Source of the DNA: an uncultured Alcanivorax sp.
Lineage (GTDB): Bacteria; Pseudomonadota; Gammaproteobacteria; Pseudomonadales; Alcanivoracaceae
DNA: 64,000 nt
Reading direction: 5' to 3'
Assembly (NCBI RefSeq): GCF_947258575.1
Contig: NZ_CAMYIV010000004.1
Span: 248,001-312,000 of the forward strand
Both the position numbers and the translations under genes were made by a program. Under the pieces are notes generated by a model. The model searched no databases, was not told the DNA's origin, and saw nothing but the letters and a program-made list of their open reading frames with translations. Below, piece by piece: positions 44,953 through 56,509 of this stretch (within the stretch, counting starts at the first letter, position 1; the number at the start of each line of letters is the position of its first letter).

Positions 44953-45248
44953 CGCGGTACGCAACACGCTTTACGCAACAACATTTAACGCCTTTGCGCT
45001 GCGCCAAGCGGTCCAGCGCGGAGTCAGTTACGCCAACTCCCGGGATTCTTGTTTCGCGTTGTTGTCCGGGACGTGTTGCATACCGCGCTTTCTTTTCTCC
45101 CTGACGTGGATCGCCAGCCGCCGCCAGCTTTCCACACCTAACAACAAGCACCATCGACCATTAAGGCGCTTCTGAATAACACCTTGCTGAACATGCACAG
45201 GGTTATTCAGCGGTTCCTTGACCGTTGGTGCGGCGATCTGGAGGTAGC

Positions 45249-46211
45249 ATGTCAGTGATGGCGTGGTCCCCGGCGCCGGCGGCATCTCCTCTGCTTCGGC
45301 AGTGCGGCGCTGCACTCGGTGATCGGGTTTTGCGATTGCAGGACGAGCCGCTGGCCATTCTCAAGGCCCTCTATCGACTCGGCTCCCTGGTGGTGACCAC
45401 CTTTACCAGTGGTTCCCGGGTTTCCCAGAACATGCACTACCCGGCGTTCCATGAGGGTGAGTGGTGGCTGGAGTCAGTCGGCGACCGTTGTCGATTACGA
45501 CAAAGTCTGCAGGTATCCCAGTGGCATTCCGTGCTGGCTGTACTGGAACCTACCGGCGCCTTGCCGGCCCGCAGCCTGGTGTTTTTCGATCGTCAGGGGC
45601 AACCGCTGCAACAGATGGCAGTGGCCCCGGACAGTGGCGGCCTTGCCTTTGAGGAACTGGTCTGTGCCATGCTGCATCCGGATCAGCAGACGCTAACGCC
45701 GCCTGCCGGCCTGCCGCACATTGTGGCGGGTGAGTTGGGGTCACTATCGCAGCTGGAACGCGACTGGGCCGCCAGTGTCGATGAGGAGGATTTTTCCCAG
45801 CTGTTGCAGCGCTGCCACAATCAGAGAGATGTGCTGTATCGGTCGGTGCGTGACAGCTTTGCCTGCCGGGTGCGCCCGGAAACCTTGCCGGCGGTGCTGG
45901 CGGATGCGTCGCGTTGCGATAAGGCGACCACCTTGTGTGTGGGTAATCAGGGGGTGCGTTTGTGCATGACCGCACCCTGGTCGTCGCCGCGCTGGCAGGG
46001 CAGTCATTGCCATCTGGCCCACAACGGCGCGCTGGTGTCCCTGGACATGGCAAAGATGCACAGCCTGTGGCGCCTGCGTAAGCCCGGTGATGGTCAGGTG
46101 TTGACGGCTCTGGAAGCGCTGGATGAAAACGGCAACTGGCTGTGGACGCTCTCGGCAGGGGAAGCAGAGTCAGACTGGCGGGCGTTATTGAGGGATAGCG
46201 TGATTCGCTAG
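45249..46211 (+). CDS. hmuS: HmuS/HemS-like hemin-handling protein
   Basis: The 320-residue protein shares the two-half design of HemS/ChuS/HmuS: VVTTFTSGSRVSQNMHYPAF in the first half, and HNGALVSLDMAKMHSLWRLR followed by KPGDGQVLTALEALDENGNW in the second, the block that forms the heme pocket. It is slightly shorter than the usual 340-350 residues and more divergent. The ATG at 45249 has GGAGG 4 bp upstream. It lies 296 bp downstream of hemP; that gap has a hairpin, CTGAATAAC/GTTATTCAG, at 45172-45210. Heme degradation or transfer is inferred. Confidence 0.72.
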   Translation: MSVMAWSPAPAASPLLRQCGAALGDRVLRLQDEPLAILKALYRLGSLVVTTFTSGSRVSQNMHYPAFHEGEWWLESVGDRCRLRQSLQVSQWHSVLAVLEPTGALPARSLVFFDRQGQPLQQMAVAPDSGGLAFEELVCAMLHPDQQTLTPPAGLPHIVAGELGSLSQLERDWAASVDEEDFSQLLQRCHNQRDVLYRSVRDSFACRVRPETLPAVLADASRCDKATTLCVGNQGVRLCMTAPWSSPRWQGSHCHLAHNGALVSLDMAKMHSLWRLRKPGDGQVLTALEALDENGNWLWTLSAGEAESDWRALLRDSVIR

Positions 46212-46620
46212 CTACGAGCTACGCTCGATTGGAAAGGGTGGAAAGTTCCTCGGACCTCGGCATTTCTACGAAGCCGCTGTAGAAACGGAGCGTAGCGGAG
46301 TAACGCACGTTTTGCAGTGCGGCCCGAAGGGTGAGCGCAGCGAATAACACCTCTTGAGGTGCGAACCGCGCTTGCGCGGAAATCGACCGTAGGGCGATCA
46401 GGGATATCAGAGCTCGACAGGTTTTCAGAAAAGACGGGCAGATCTGGGGGTCTGTTGTCTCGCTACGCTCGGTTCGCCATGCAAGCATAGCTCCTACATA
46501 AAAGCCACAGTCCTTTGGCAAGGCCTGAATCACGCCGCCAGCGACGCTTCTACAGTGTGTCGGTTCGCCTGCAGGCAGCCTCCTACAGATATGTGCATCT
46601 GGCTCCGCTTGCCACTCCCC
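46212..46620. repeat. 409-bp gene-free region of decayed GTAGGAGC repeats
   Basis: It holds an arm with the inserted module at 46277-46367 (CTGTAG, AAACGGAGCGTAGCGG ... GCAGCGAATA, then ACACCTCTTGAGGTGCGAAC plus C), further partial arms ending AGCTCCTACA near 46490-46498, and GCAGCCTCCTACAG near 46577-46590. No coding frame here looks real. Confidence 0.7.
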
Positions 46621-46935
46621 TCAAAAGTGCTCGTCGAACTGCTTGAGCAGATCAATGATCTCGCTGACATCCTGCTCCATTCCTTTTAGTGCTTCTTCCG
46701 CCATGGGGCTCACGTCGCACTGGCCGGGCAGGGGATGGTCGGCGTCGAGAATGGCGCGGAAGCGGGCGATAAAAACCCACTGCAGCCACTGGCTGAACGC
46801 CATGGTGTCGGCAAAGAAGGGGGTGCTGCTGTCGAAGGCAGAGGGCGCCGGGGCTTGCTGTTCCCACAGGCCCTGCTGGTCCATCTCGGTCTGCAGGTTG
46901 TCCAGAAGACAGATAAGTTGTGCGCGCTTAGTCAT
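46621..46935 (-). CDS. yqcC: YqcC-family protein
   Basis: The 104-residue protein matches YqcC: LICLLDNLQTEMDQQGLWEQ, SSTPFFADTMAFSQWLQWVF, and a final acidic helix. The family is structured but of unknown function. The start at 46935 overlaps the HAD gene by 8 bp, so it is translated with it. Confidence 0.88.
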   Translation of the reverse strand: MTKRAQLICLLDNLQTEMDQQGLWEQQAPAPSAFDSSTPFFADTMAFSQWLQWVFIARFRAILDADHPLPGQCDVSPMAEEALKGMEQDVSEIIDLLKQFDEHF

Positions 46936-47635
46936 CGAAAAGAGGTACCAGGTCCGGGAGTTCGTGAAGGTTGTGAATATGGTGACGGGGGTGAGCCAGA
47001 TCAACCGGCCAGTCCAGATCAATCAGGTTGGCCCAGATGGCATGCATGCCGTGTTCGCGAGCAGCATGCACATCCTCCAGGGGGTGGTCGCCCACATGGA
47101 CGGCCTGGCTGGCATCGACCCCGGCAGAGGTCAGTGCCGCCAGGAACATGTCCGGTGCGGGTTTGCGCTTGCCGATGGTTTCCGCGGAATGGTGGAAGGT
47201 GAACAGCTCGGCGATGCCGATTTGCTGCAGGTCCGCGTTGCCATTGGTCAGGGCGCCCAGCTGATAGCTGTCGGCCAGCTGTTCGAGAACCTCCAGGGCG
47301 CCGGGGAAAAACGTCACCTGATTACGGGCGCGGTGGAAAACCAGAAAGGCTTGTTCGGCAATCTTGCGCGCCTCGCCGGTGCTGTAGCCATGCTCGGTAA
47401 AGGCCCGTGCCATGGCGTCCTGGCGCAGTGCGGTCAGGTTATCCAGATAATCCGGCCGCTCCCGCAGTAGGGCAGTGCGTACCGCGCGGACTCGCTCGGC
47501 GCTCAGCGCCTGGGCGGCTTCCGGATGGCGGTCGATGATCCAGTCACTGCATGCCTTCTCCGCCCGGCGAATCACTTCGTCCACCGGCCAGAGGGTATTG
47601 TCCAGATCAAAGGTAATCAGTTTGAGTCGGCTCAT
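46928..47635 (-). CDS. yigB: HAD-IA hydrolase, YigB-like
   Basis: The 235-residue phosphatase has motif I ITFDLDNTLW, motif II GALTNGNADL, the motif III lysine in GKRKPAPDMF and motif IV HVGDHPLEDVHAA. YigB-type enzymes act on FMN and related phosphates. It stands next to xerC, DUF484 and dapF, as in E. coli (dapF-yigA-xerC-yigB). The ATG at 47635 is chosen because an upstream open frame has no conserved residues. Confidence 0.9.
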   Translation of the reverse strand: MSRLKLITFDLDNTLWPVDEVIRRAEKACSDWIIDRHPEAAQALSAERVRAVRTALLRERPDYLDNLTALRQDAMARAFTEHGYSTGEARKIAEQAFLVFHRARNQVTFFPGALEVLEQLADSYQLGALTNGNADLQQIGIAELFTFHHSAETIGKRKPAPDMFLAALTSAGVDASQAVHVGDHPLEDVHAAREHGMHAIWANLIDLDWPVDLAHPRHHIHNLHELPDLVPLFDD

Positions 47636-47690
47636 GGCGCTATTGTAACGCATGGCAGGGGCTGAGGCCCGGCGATGGCTACGACCCTGC

Positions 47691-47840
47691 TGTAGGAGCT
47701 CCCTTCCAGGGGGCGAACCGTGCGCAGCACGGAATCGGCCATAGGGCGATCTGGGATCTCCAGACTCCATAGGTCCTTGAAAATGGCCCCCTTTGGGTGC
47801 CTCGCTGCGCGAGGTTCGTCCCCTGGAAGGGAACGCCTAC
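47691..47840. repeat. GTAGGAGC-type inverted repeat pair between xerC and yigB
   Basis: The left arm TGTAGGAGCTCCCTTCCAGG continues GGGCGAACC, and the right arm GGTTCGTCCCCTGGAAGGGA continues ACGCCTAC at 47813-47840. It lies inside an otherwise tight operon and may mark an internal processing or stop point. Confidence 0.8.
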
Positions 47841-47855
47841 AGGAAGCGGCAGACG

Positions 47856-48785
47856 TCAGGACGATTCCTCGTCATCCCTGTTGCGGCGTTGCGCTCTGGG
47901 GTGAGCGCCATCATAAACCTGCGCCAGGTGCTGGAAATCCAGATGGGTGTAGACCTGGGTGGTAGCCAGGTCCGCGTGGCCCAGCAGTTCCTGTACCGCG
48001 CGCAGGTCGCCGGAGGATTCCAGTAAATGGGTGGCGAAGGAATGGCGCAGCTTGTGGGGGTGCAGGTGGTCATCCAGGCCCCGTTCCAGGGCGTGACGTT
48101 TCAGCCGTTGTTGCACGCTGGAGGGGGACAGTCGCCGGCCATTCTTGCTCAGAAATAGCGCTTTCTCTTCGCTGTCCTTGATAAACAGGGTGCGGGCCTT
48201 GAGCCAGCGGCGCACGGCAGTGAGGGCCGGTTTGCCGATGGGGAGCTGGCGGGTCTTGTTGCCTTTACCGGTGACCAGCAACTGGCCGGCGCTCAGGTCC
48301 AGGCTGTCCAGGTTCAGGCTCAGCAGTTCTGCCAGGCGCAGGCCGCAGGCGTAAAACAGTTCCATGATGGCCTGGTCGCGCAGGCTCAGTGGGTCGCCTT
48401 TTTTCATGCCTGCGTCCAGCAGCTGGCCCACCTGATCCGCATCCAGGGCCTTGGGCAGGCGCTTGCCACTTTTCGGTGGCCGCACATCCACCGCCGGGTT
48501 ATCCCGGGCCAGCCCTTCCCGCATCAGATAACTGTAAAAGGTGCGCAGTGTGGACAGCAGCCGGGCAATGGTCTTGCCGCCTTTTCCCTGCCGATGCAGG
48601 GTGGCCACCAGCGAGCGCATGTCGTGCACGGTGAGCGTGGCCCAGTCCCGCTGCCCGGTGAGGCGGAAGGCTTCTTTCAGGTCACGCTGGTAATTGCTGA
48701 CGGTGTGGGGGGAGAGGCGGCGCTCGAACTCCAGATGTTGCAGGAAGGCAGTAACGGTGTCTTTATCGCGGCTTCCGCTGTTCAC
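47856..48785 (-). CDS. xerC: Tyrosine recombinase XerC
   Basis: XerC resolves chromosome dimers at dif with XerD and FtsK. The 309-residue protein has the catalytic set Arg150 (ACGLRLAELL), Lys174 (GKGNKTR), His244-x-x-Arg247 (HPHKLRHSFATHLLESSG), His270 (LLGHADLATTQVY) and the nucleophile Tyr279. A core-binding SAM-like domain precedes it. It overlaps the DUF484 gene by 4 bp, the usual chromosomal xerC setting, which argues against an integrase of a mobile element. Confidence 0.96.
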   Translation of the reverse strand: MNSGSRDKDTVTAFLQHLEFERRLSPHTVSNYQRDLKEAFRLTGQRDWATLTVHDMRSLVATLHRQGKGGKTIARLLSTLRTFYSYLMREGLARDNPAVDVRPPKSGKRLPKALDADQVGQLLDAGMKKGDPLSLRDQAIMELFYACGLRLAELLSLNLDSLDLSAGQLLVTGKGNKTRQLPIGKPALTAVRRWLKARTLFIKDSEEKALFLSKNGRRLSPSSVQQRLKRHALERGLDDHLHPHKLRHSFATHLLESSGDLRAVQELLGHADLATTQVYTHLDFQHLAQVYDGAHPRAQRRNRDDEESS

Positions 48786-49504
48786 TGTTCATTGATCTTT
48801 TTGGCTGCCTGATGCGGGTATTGCCGCAGGACTTCGTGCAGGCGGCGGCTGAGTACCTGGCCGATGTGGGTGATGAACAGGGTGCCCAGAGAGCTGCGGA
48901 AGTGCATGGCGCTTTTGCTGCCGATGGCCAGCAGGCCCAGCTTGCCCTGGTATTCCAGCGGCACCATGGCGGCGGAGCGGATGTCGGTGGCATGTTCCTG
49001 GAACAGGGCCTGCATTTCCTCTTCGCGCATGGCGCCGCAGACCGCCTTGCCGTTGCGCAGCAGATGGTTGAGGGCGCTGGGCAGAGCATCGCTGTCCACG
49101 CAACGAATCTGATTGCGCAGATCGCCAAGGATGGGCAGTTCCCGGTCGTAGAGCATCAGCGCCACCCGGTCGCAGTGAAAATCGTCACCGAGGCTGCCGA
49201 GCAGGTTGCGGAACAGTTTTTCCGCCCCCCGCGCTTCCAGCAGAGACAGGGTCAGGCGGCGGGTCTTGTCGAACAGGTGATCGTTTTCCCGGGCCACGTC
49301 CAACAGGCCGTTGAGGCGGTCACGCAGCTCGTTATTACGGTCGCGGAGAATGGAGGCCTGGCGTTCCAGCAGTGAGACGGCTTCCCCTTTGGAGTCTGGC
49401 AGGCGCAGCAACTCCAGCAGCTCCGGGCGGTGCTGGAAATAATCCGGGTTGTCGCGCAGGTAGGCGGCAACCTGGTCGGCGCTGGCTTTGGTGTTCTCCG
49501 TCAT
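48782..49504 (-). CDS. DUF484 (GAF-like) protein, YigA-like
   Basis: The 240-residue protein starts with VAAYLRDNPDYFQHRPELLE, the DUF484 hallmark, followed by a coiled coil with RQASILRDRNNELRDRLNGL and a GAF-like C-terminal domain (MVPLEYQGKLGLLAIGS). It lies between dapF and xerC, as in other gammaproteobacteria. The function is unknown. Confidence 0.92.
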   Translation of the reverse strand: MTENTKASADQVAAYLRDNPDYFQHRPELLELLRLPDSKGEAVSLLERQASILRDRNNELRDRLNGLLDVARENDHLFDKTRRLTLSLLEARGAEKLFRNLLGSLGDDFHCDRVALMLYDRELPILGDLRNQIRCVDSDALPSALNHLLRNGKAVCGAMREEEMQALFQEHATDIRSAAMVPLEYQGKLGLLAIGSKSAMHFRSSLGTLFITHIGQVLSRRLHEVLRQYPHQAAKKINEQ

Positions 49505-49514
49505 GAGTCCGTCC

Positions 49515-50369
49515 TTATACGGCCGCTGTTACATCAATGCTGCCATCATAGACATGGCTGGCAGGGCCTGTCATCCGGATGCCACCCTGGCCGGTATAGC
49601 GAATCTGCAAGGTGCCACCGGGCAGGTGCACGGTGACGTCCTGATCCAGAAATCCCCGGCGCTGGCCGATCACCACGGCGGCGCAGGCACCGGAGCCACA
49701 GGCCAGGGTTTCCCCGGCGCCCCGTTCATAGACGCGCAGGCGGATTTCATTGCGGCTGACGATCTGCATGAAGCCCACGTTGACCCGCTCCGGGAACTGC
49801 TCGTGGCTTTCCAGCAGCGGTCCCACGGTCTCGACTGGTGCCGTGTCCACATTCTCCACCAGCAGGGTGCAGTGCGGATTGCCCAGGCCGACGGCACCGA
49901 CTTCGTAGGCATTGCTGTCAGCCATCAGGAAGTAGGTGTCCTGCTCGCCCTTGGCGCTCAGGGGGATCGCTTCCGGCGCCCAGCGCGGCGCGCCCATGTC
50001 CACGGTGACCTGCTCGTCGTCGGTCACTGCCAGGGTCATCTGCCCGGCGGCGGTTTCCACCACGATTTCGGCCTTGTCGGTAAGCCCGTGATCGCGCACG
50101 AAGCGGGCAAAGCAACGGGCGCCGTTGCCACACTGGCTGACCTCGGAACCGTCTGCATTGAGGATGCGGTAACGGAAATCCGCACCGGCGGCACGGGCCG
50201 GTTGAACGATCAGCATCTGGTCAAAGCCCACGCCGAAATGCCGGTCGCCCAGGCGGCGGATCTCGTCGACGGCAAACGGCACACCGGTTTCCGGCAGCGA
50301 CTGGCTGATGCCGTCGATGACCATGAAATCGTTGCCCAGGCCGTGCATTTTGGTAAAGCGCAGGTTCAT
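49515..50369 (-). CDS. dapF: Diaminopimelate epimerase DapF
   Basis: DapF converts LL- to meso-diaminopimelate for lysine and cell-wall synthesis. The 284-residue enzyme starts [19 protein letters not shown] and has both catalytic cysteines: [20 protein letters not shown] and [11 protein letters not shown]. The start at 50369 is the family start; the upstream open frame is repeat sequence. lysA, its usual neighbour, is 3 kb away at 53454 on the same strand, behind rlmJ and nhaC. Confidence 0.97.
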   Translation of the reverse strand: MNLRFTKMHGLGNDFMVIDGISQSLPETGVPFAVDEIRRLGDRHFGVGFDQMLIVQPARAAGADFRYRILNADGSEVSQCGNGARCFARFVRDHGLTDKAEIVVETAAGQMTLAVTDDEQVTVDMGAPRWAPEAIPLSAKGEQDTYFLMADSNAYEVGAVGLGNPHCTLLVENVDTAPVETVGPLLESHEQFPERVNVGFMQIVSRNEIRLRVYERGAGETLACGSGACAAVVIGQRRGFLDQDVTVHLPGGTLQIRYTGQGGIRMTGPASHVYDGSIDVTAAV

Positions 50370-50479
50370 GCGAGGTGTCCGGTACGGGTAAAAGGCCATT
50401 GTACTCCGGGATGCGAGCGACGTCAGGTGATGGCGTATTAGCGATGTTGCAGAAGCGTTCAGGCTTGGCCACGAAGCCA

Positions 50480-50628
50480 CTGTAGGAGCGCCTCTTGAGG
50501 CGCGAACCTGAGCCCAAGCGAGGGATGGGGTTCCGGGTGGCAACAAACCATCTACAAACTTTGGGGTGTGCCTAGCGATTTTTCTTTCGCCTAAGCTCGG
50601 ATTCGCGCCTCAAGAGGCGCTCCTACAG
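50480..50628. repeat. GTAGGAGC-type inverted repeat in the dapF-rlmJ space
   Basis: The left arm CTGTAGGAGCGCCTCTTGAG continues GCGCGAACC and is mirrored at 50600-50628 with about 90 bp between. It occupies most of the 359-bp divergent gap 50370-50728. A promoter-like TACAAT at 50694-50699 serves rlmJ. Confidence 0.85.
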
Positions 50629-50728
50629 TGAGCCCTGTAGAAACATCCATATCGTTCAGCCAGCGACGTTCCTATGGTGGGGGGCATTCGGTGTACAATG
50701 CGCCCTTACACTTCTTCAGGTTGTCACC

Positions 50729-51571
50729 ATGCTTTCCTATCGCCACAGCTACCACGCCGGCAACTTTGCCGATGTTCTCAAGCACATCGTCCAGGTGGCG
50801 ATCATCGAGTACCTGAAAAAGAAGGATAAGCCCTTCACGGTGCACGATACCCATGCCGGGGCCGGCAGCTATGCCATTGCCAGTGATCACATGCAGAAGA
50901 CCGGGGAATACCGGGACGGCATTGCCCGATTGTTGGATAACCGCACCGGTGTGGGGGTGATTGACCAGTACGTGGCGCTGGTGAAAAAACTCAACCCGGT
51001 GGGCAAGCTCACCGAGTATCCGGGTTCGCCGCTGATCAGCGCCAGCCTGTTGCGCGAGCAGGACCGGCTGCAGTGTTCCGAGCTGCACAGTACCGATTTC
51101 GAGTTGCTGCAGCGTCGCTTTGCCGATGACAAGCGGGTGCGCGTGGAAAAACTGGATGCCTGGCAGGGATTCAAGGCCATGTTGCCGCCCCAGCATCGCC
51201 GTGGCTTGGTGCTGATCGATCCTTCCTATGAAATGGAAGCGGATTACCTTGGCCTGTTGCCGGCGTTGCAGATGGCCATGGATCGCTTCTCCACCGCTAC
51301 CTATGCCATCTGGTATCCGGTGCTGGACCGTAACCGCACCGAGAGTTTCATCCGCCGTTTCGTCAAGGCAGAGATTCCCAATATGCTGCGAGTGGAGTGT
51401 TGCCCGCGCCCGGATGCCTCTGGCCGTGGCATGACCGGCTCCGGCATGCTGATCGTCAATCCGCCTTACACGCTGGCCCAGCATATGGCCCAGGCCATGC
51501 CTGTGCTCAAGAATGCCCTGTGCGAGCCCAACGGCCACACTCTGGTAAGAGAGCTGACCGGCGAGGCCTGA
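50729..51571 (+). CDS. rlmJ: 23S rRNA (adenine(2030)-N6)-methyltransferase RlmJ
   Basis: The 280-residue enzyme begins MLSYRHSYHAGNFADVLKHI, the RlmJ signature, with DTHAGAGSYAI as the SAM region and the catalytic block LVLIDPSYEME (DPPY-type, here DPSY). TGSGMLIVNPPYTL follows near the end. It modifies A2030 of 23S rRNA. Transcribed alone from a short leader. Confidence 0.96.
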   Translation: MLSYRHSYHAGNFADVLKHIVQVAIIEYLKKKDKPFTVHDTHAGAGSYAIASDHMQKTGEYRDGIARLLDNRTGVGVIDQYVALVKKLNPVGKLTEYPGSPLISASLLREQDRLQCSELHSTDFELLQRRFADDKRVRVEKLDAWQGFKAMLPPQHRRGLVLIDPSYEMEADYLGLLPALQMAMDRFSTATYAIWYPVLDRNRTESFIRRFVKAEIPNMLRVECCPRPDASGRGMTGSGMLIVNPPYTLAQHMAQAMPVLKNALCEPNGHTLVRELTGEA

Positions 51572-51785
51572 CAGCCTTAACAAAATAGGGTGCGATGGGG
51601 CACGTGAATCGCACTGGGCGGGAGAATCAGGCACTCGCCTGTCAGGCCGACCACCGGCAATGCGCCTTCGCCAGGGTGCTGGTAGACTGCGCCGCTTTTC
51701 GCGCCGCAGGTAAGTGTTTACTCGCCGGCGAAGGCCCATAACGGGAAAGAGAGCAACCGGACAGACAGCCGTCGGTAAGCCTGCC

Positions 51786-53279
51786 ATGACACAGTCCTCT
51801 TCACATCGTCGCCCCAGCCTGTTCGATGCCCTGCTGCCTATAGTCGTGCTGGTGGCGCTGTTGGCGGCGGCGGTGTACCTGTTCGGCGACAGTGCTTCTT
51901 CCGGGCCCAACCAGATTGCCCTGTTGCTTTGTGCCGGGCTGGCCTCGCTGATTGCTTTCAAGAATGGTATGTCCTGGCGGGAGATCGAGACCGCCATGAT
52001 CAAGGGCATTGCCGTGGCCCTGGGCGCGGTGCTGATTCTGCTCAGTGTAGGGGCATTAATTGGTACCTGGCGGCTGGCCGGCATTGTGCCGTCGCTGATC
52101 TATTTCGGACTGGAGCTGATGAACCCGGCCCTGTTCTATGCAGCGGCCTGCCTGATCTGCGCCATTATCGCCCTGAGTATCGGTTCCAGCTGGACGGTAG
52201 CGGCCACCGTGGGGGTGGCGCTGATCGGGGTGGCCAACGGTCTGGGGTTGTCGTTGCCGGTGGCTGCCGGGGCGGTGGTGTCCGGGGCCTATTTCGGCGA
52301 CAAGATTTCGCCGCTGTCGGAAACCACCAATCTGGCACCGGCGGTGGCCGGCTCGGATCTGTTCGAACATATCCGCCTGATGCTGTGGACCACGGTGCCT
52401 TCCATTGTCATTGCTCTGCTGATTTTCCTGTTTATGGGGCTCAATGCGGAAGTGGCCGGTGACACGGTGAACCGCATCCGCCCGTTACTGGCCGGTCTGG
52501 ATAACCAGTTTCATATTTCCTTTCTGCACCTGATTCCCCTGTTGGTGCTGCTGGTGCTGGCGCTCAAACGCATGCCGGCGCTGCCGGCGATCTTTCTGGG
52601 AGCCTTGCTGGGTGGCGTCTGGGCATTGCTGTTCCAGCCCGAGGCCATTGCCGCCCAGGCGGGCGTGGCACAGGCGGATCTGGTGGCGTCACTGAAAGTG
52701 GTGTGGCAGACCTTCTATGGCGGTATCACCGTGGAAACCGGCGATGCGGCGCTCAATGATCTGCTGTCCGGTGGCGGTATGGCCTCCATGCTCAACACGG
52801 TCTGGCTGATTCTCTGCGCCATGACCTTCGGGGCGGTGATGGAGCATGCCGGTTTGCTGGCGAAGCTGATCGAAGGGCTGCTGGCGATGGTGAAGGGCGC
52901 GGCGGGGTTGATTACGGCCACCCTGGCCACCTGTCTGGGCAGCAACATCCTCACTGCAGACCAGTATATTTCCATCATCATGCCCGGGCGCATGTTCCGC
53001 GAGGCCTATGAAAAGGAAGGGCTGGCGCCGGTGAATCTGTCCCGGGCCCTGGAAGACGGCGGCACCATCACCAGCCCGCTGATTCCCTGGAATACCTGCG
53101 GGGCGTACATGCAGTCGGTGTTGCTGGTGCCGGTGACGGACTATCTGTTCTACGCGTTTTTCAATCTGATCAACCCGCTGCTGGCGCTGGTCTATGCCTG
53201 GCTGGGGATCAAGGTGCTGCGCCTGACCCCGCCGGCGGCAGGGGATGTGGCCCACGGGCCTTCTTCGAAATCCCTGTAG
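51786..53279 (+). CDS. nhaC: NhaC-family Na+/H+ antiporter
   Basis: The 497-residue protein has 11 or more hydrophobic helices. Characteristic NhaC stretches are IALSIGSSWTVAATVGVALI, GAYFGDKISPLSETTNLAPA, LGSNILTADQYISIIMPGRM, and EDGGTITSPLIPWNTCGAYM. The family exchanges Na+ or Li+ for protons, and some members are thought to carry amino acids. The start at 51786 follows a 200-nt leader that contains a 9-bp inverted repeat (CCTTCGCC/GGCGAAGG). The longer in-frame start at 51714 is unlikely. Confidence 0.93.
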   Translation: MTQSSSHRRPSLFDALLPIVVLVALLAAAVYLFGDSASSGPNQIALLLCAGLASLIAFKNGMSWREIETAMIKGIAVALGAVLILLSVGALIGTWRLAGIVPSLIYFGLELMNPALFYAAACLICAIIALSIGSSWTVAATVGVALIGVANGLGLSLPVAAGAVVSGAYFGDKISPLSETTNLAPAVAGSDLFEHIRLMLWTTVPSIVIALLIFLFMGLNAEVAGDTVNRIRPLLAGLDNQFHISFLHLIPLLVLLVLALKRMPALPAIFLGALLGGVWALLFQPEAIAAQAGVAQADLVASLKVVWQTFYGGITVETGDAALNDLLSGGGMASMLNTVWLILCAMTFGAVMEHAGLLAKLIEGLLAMVKGAAGLITATLATCLGSNILTADQYISIIMPGRMFREAYEKEGLAPVNLSRALEDGGTITSPLIPWNTCGAYMQSVLLVPVTDYLFYAFFNLINPLLALVYAWLGIKVLRLTPPAAGDVAHGPSSKSL

Positions 53280-53390
53280 GCGCCGCGAACCGCGTGCAAG
53301 CGCGGAGCGTCTGCAGGAGAATCCAGCCTCTCTGGCCTTGTCGTAACTCGTGCGTTAATGCTGGCAGCGGCCCTACCAAAACGCGGTGAT

Positions 53391-53430
53391 AAAAAAAGGC
53401 GGAGATACCTGTCTGGTATGTCCGCCTTTT
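53391..53430. terminator. Bidirectional terminator between nhaC and lysA
   Basis: A7 precedes the stem GGCGGA-G-ATACC / GGTAT-G-TCCGCC with a TGTCT loop, then T4. It closes the convergent nhaC and lysA genes. Confidence 0.88.
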
Positions 53431-53453
53431 GATTTCATTGCTACCCGCGGGTG

Positions 53454-54695
<1,242 letters not shown>

Positions 54696-54697
54696 GA

Positions 54698-54865
54698 TTA
54701 TTCCTGTTCACCGTCATCCTGGTCGGATGCGGCGGGTTGGTCGGCGTTGTCGTCCTGCACCTCTGTGGGCTCGGCGGCGGGTTCCTGGGGGGCAAAGTAC
54801 AGCGGGCCTTTCTGGCCGCAGCCAGCCAGCAGAACGACAAATAGCAGGGCGATGATGCGCATCAT
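54698..54865 (-). CDS. lptM: LPS assembly lipoprotein LptM
   Basis: A 55-residue lipoprotein whose lipobox is followed by the full LptM motif LAGCGQKGPLYF. The rest is an acidic, Gln/Asp/Ala-rich tail. In E. coli LptM (formerly YifL) helps oxidative maturation of LptD. It sits directly before lysA, its conserved position. A double ATG at 54865/54862 leaves the exact start open by one residue. Confidence 0.93.
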   Translation of the reverse strand: MMRIIALLFVVLLAGCGQKGPLYFAPQEPAAEPTEVQDDNADQPAASDQDDGEQE

Positions 54866-54959
54866 CAAGCTCCGAATGTGCGTGCGAAGGCGGATAGCGT
54901 GGTGCTTCCCCCTCGACGAGGGTGGCGGAAAGGGCCGTGCCCTGTCCGCCCGAGGTTGA

Positions 54960-56360
<1,401 letters not shown>

Positions 56361-56509
56361 CGTACGGTTCCCATGCATAAAGCCGGATTTGCGAGGCGCG
56401 CAGTATAGCAGGGACCGGGGAGCCCCTGAACAATCGGTATTGCTTGGGTGATCTGCTCGCTTAATGTATAACTGCTTGTAACTAGTGATTTTTACTGACC
56501 GGAGATTCA

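Noticed and set aside
47856-48785. Phage or island integrase (tyrosine recombinase)
   Set aside because: It sits in the conserved dapF-DUF484-xerC-yigB order and has XerC features, so it is the chromosomal recombinase.
51572-51785. Lysine riboswitch (L box) in front of nhaC
   Set aside because: The leader lacks the conserved L-box segments in order. Only a generic inverted repeat is present.
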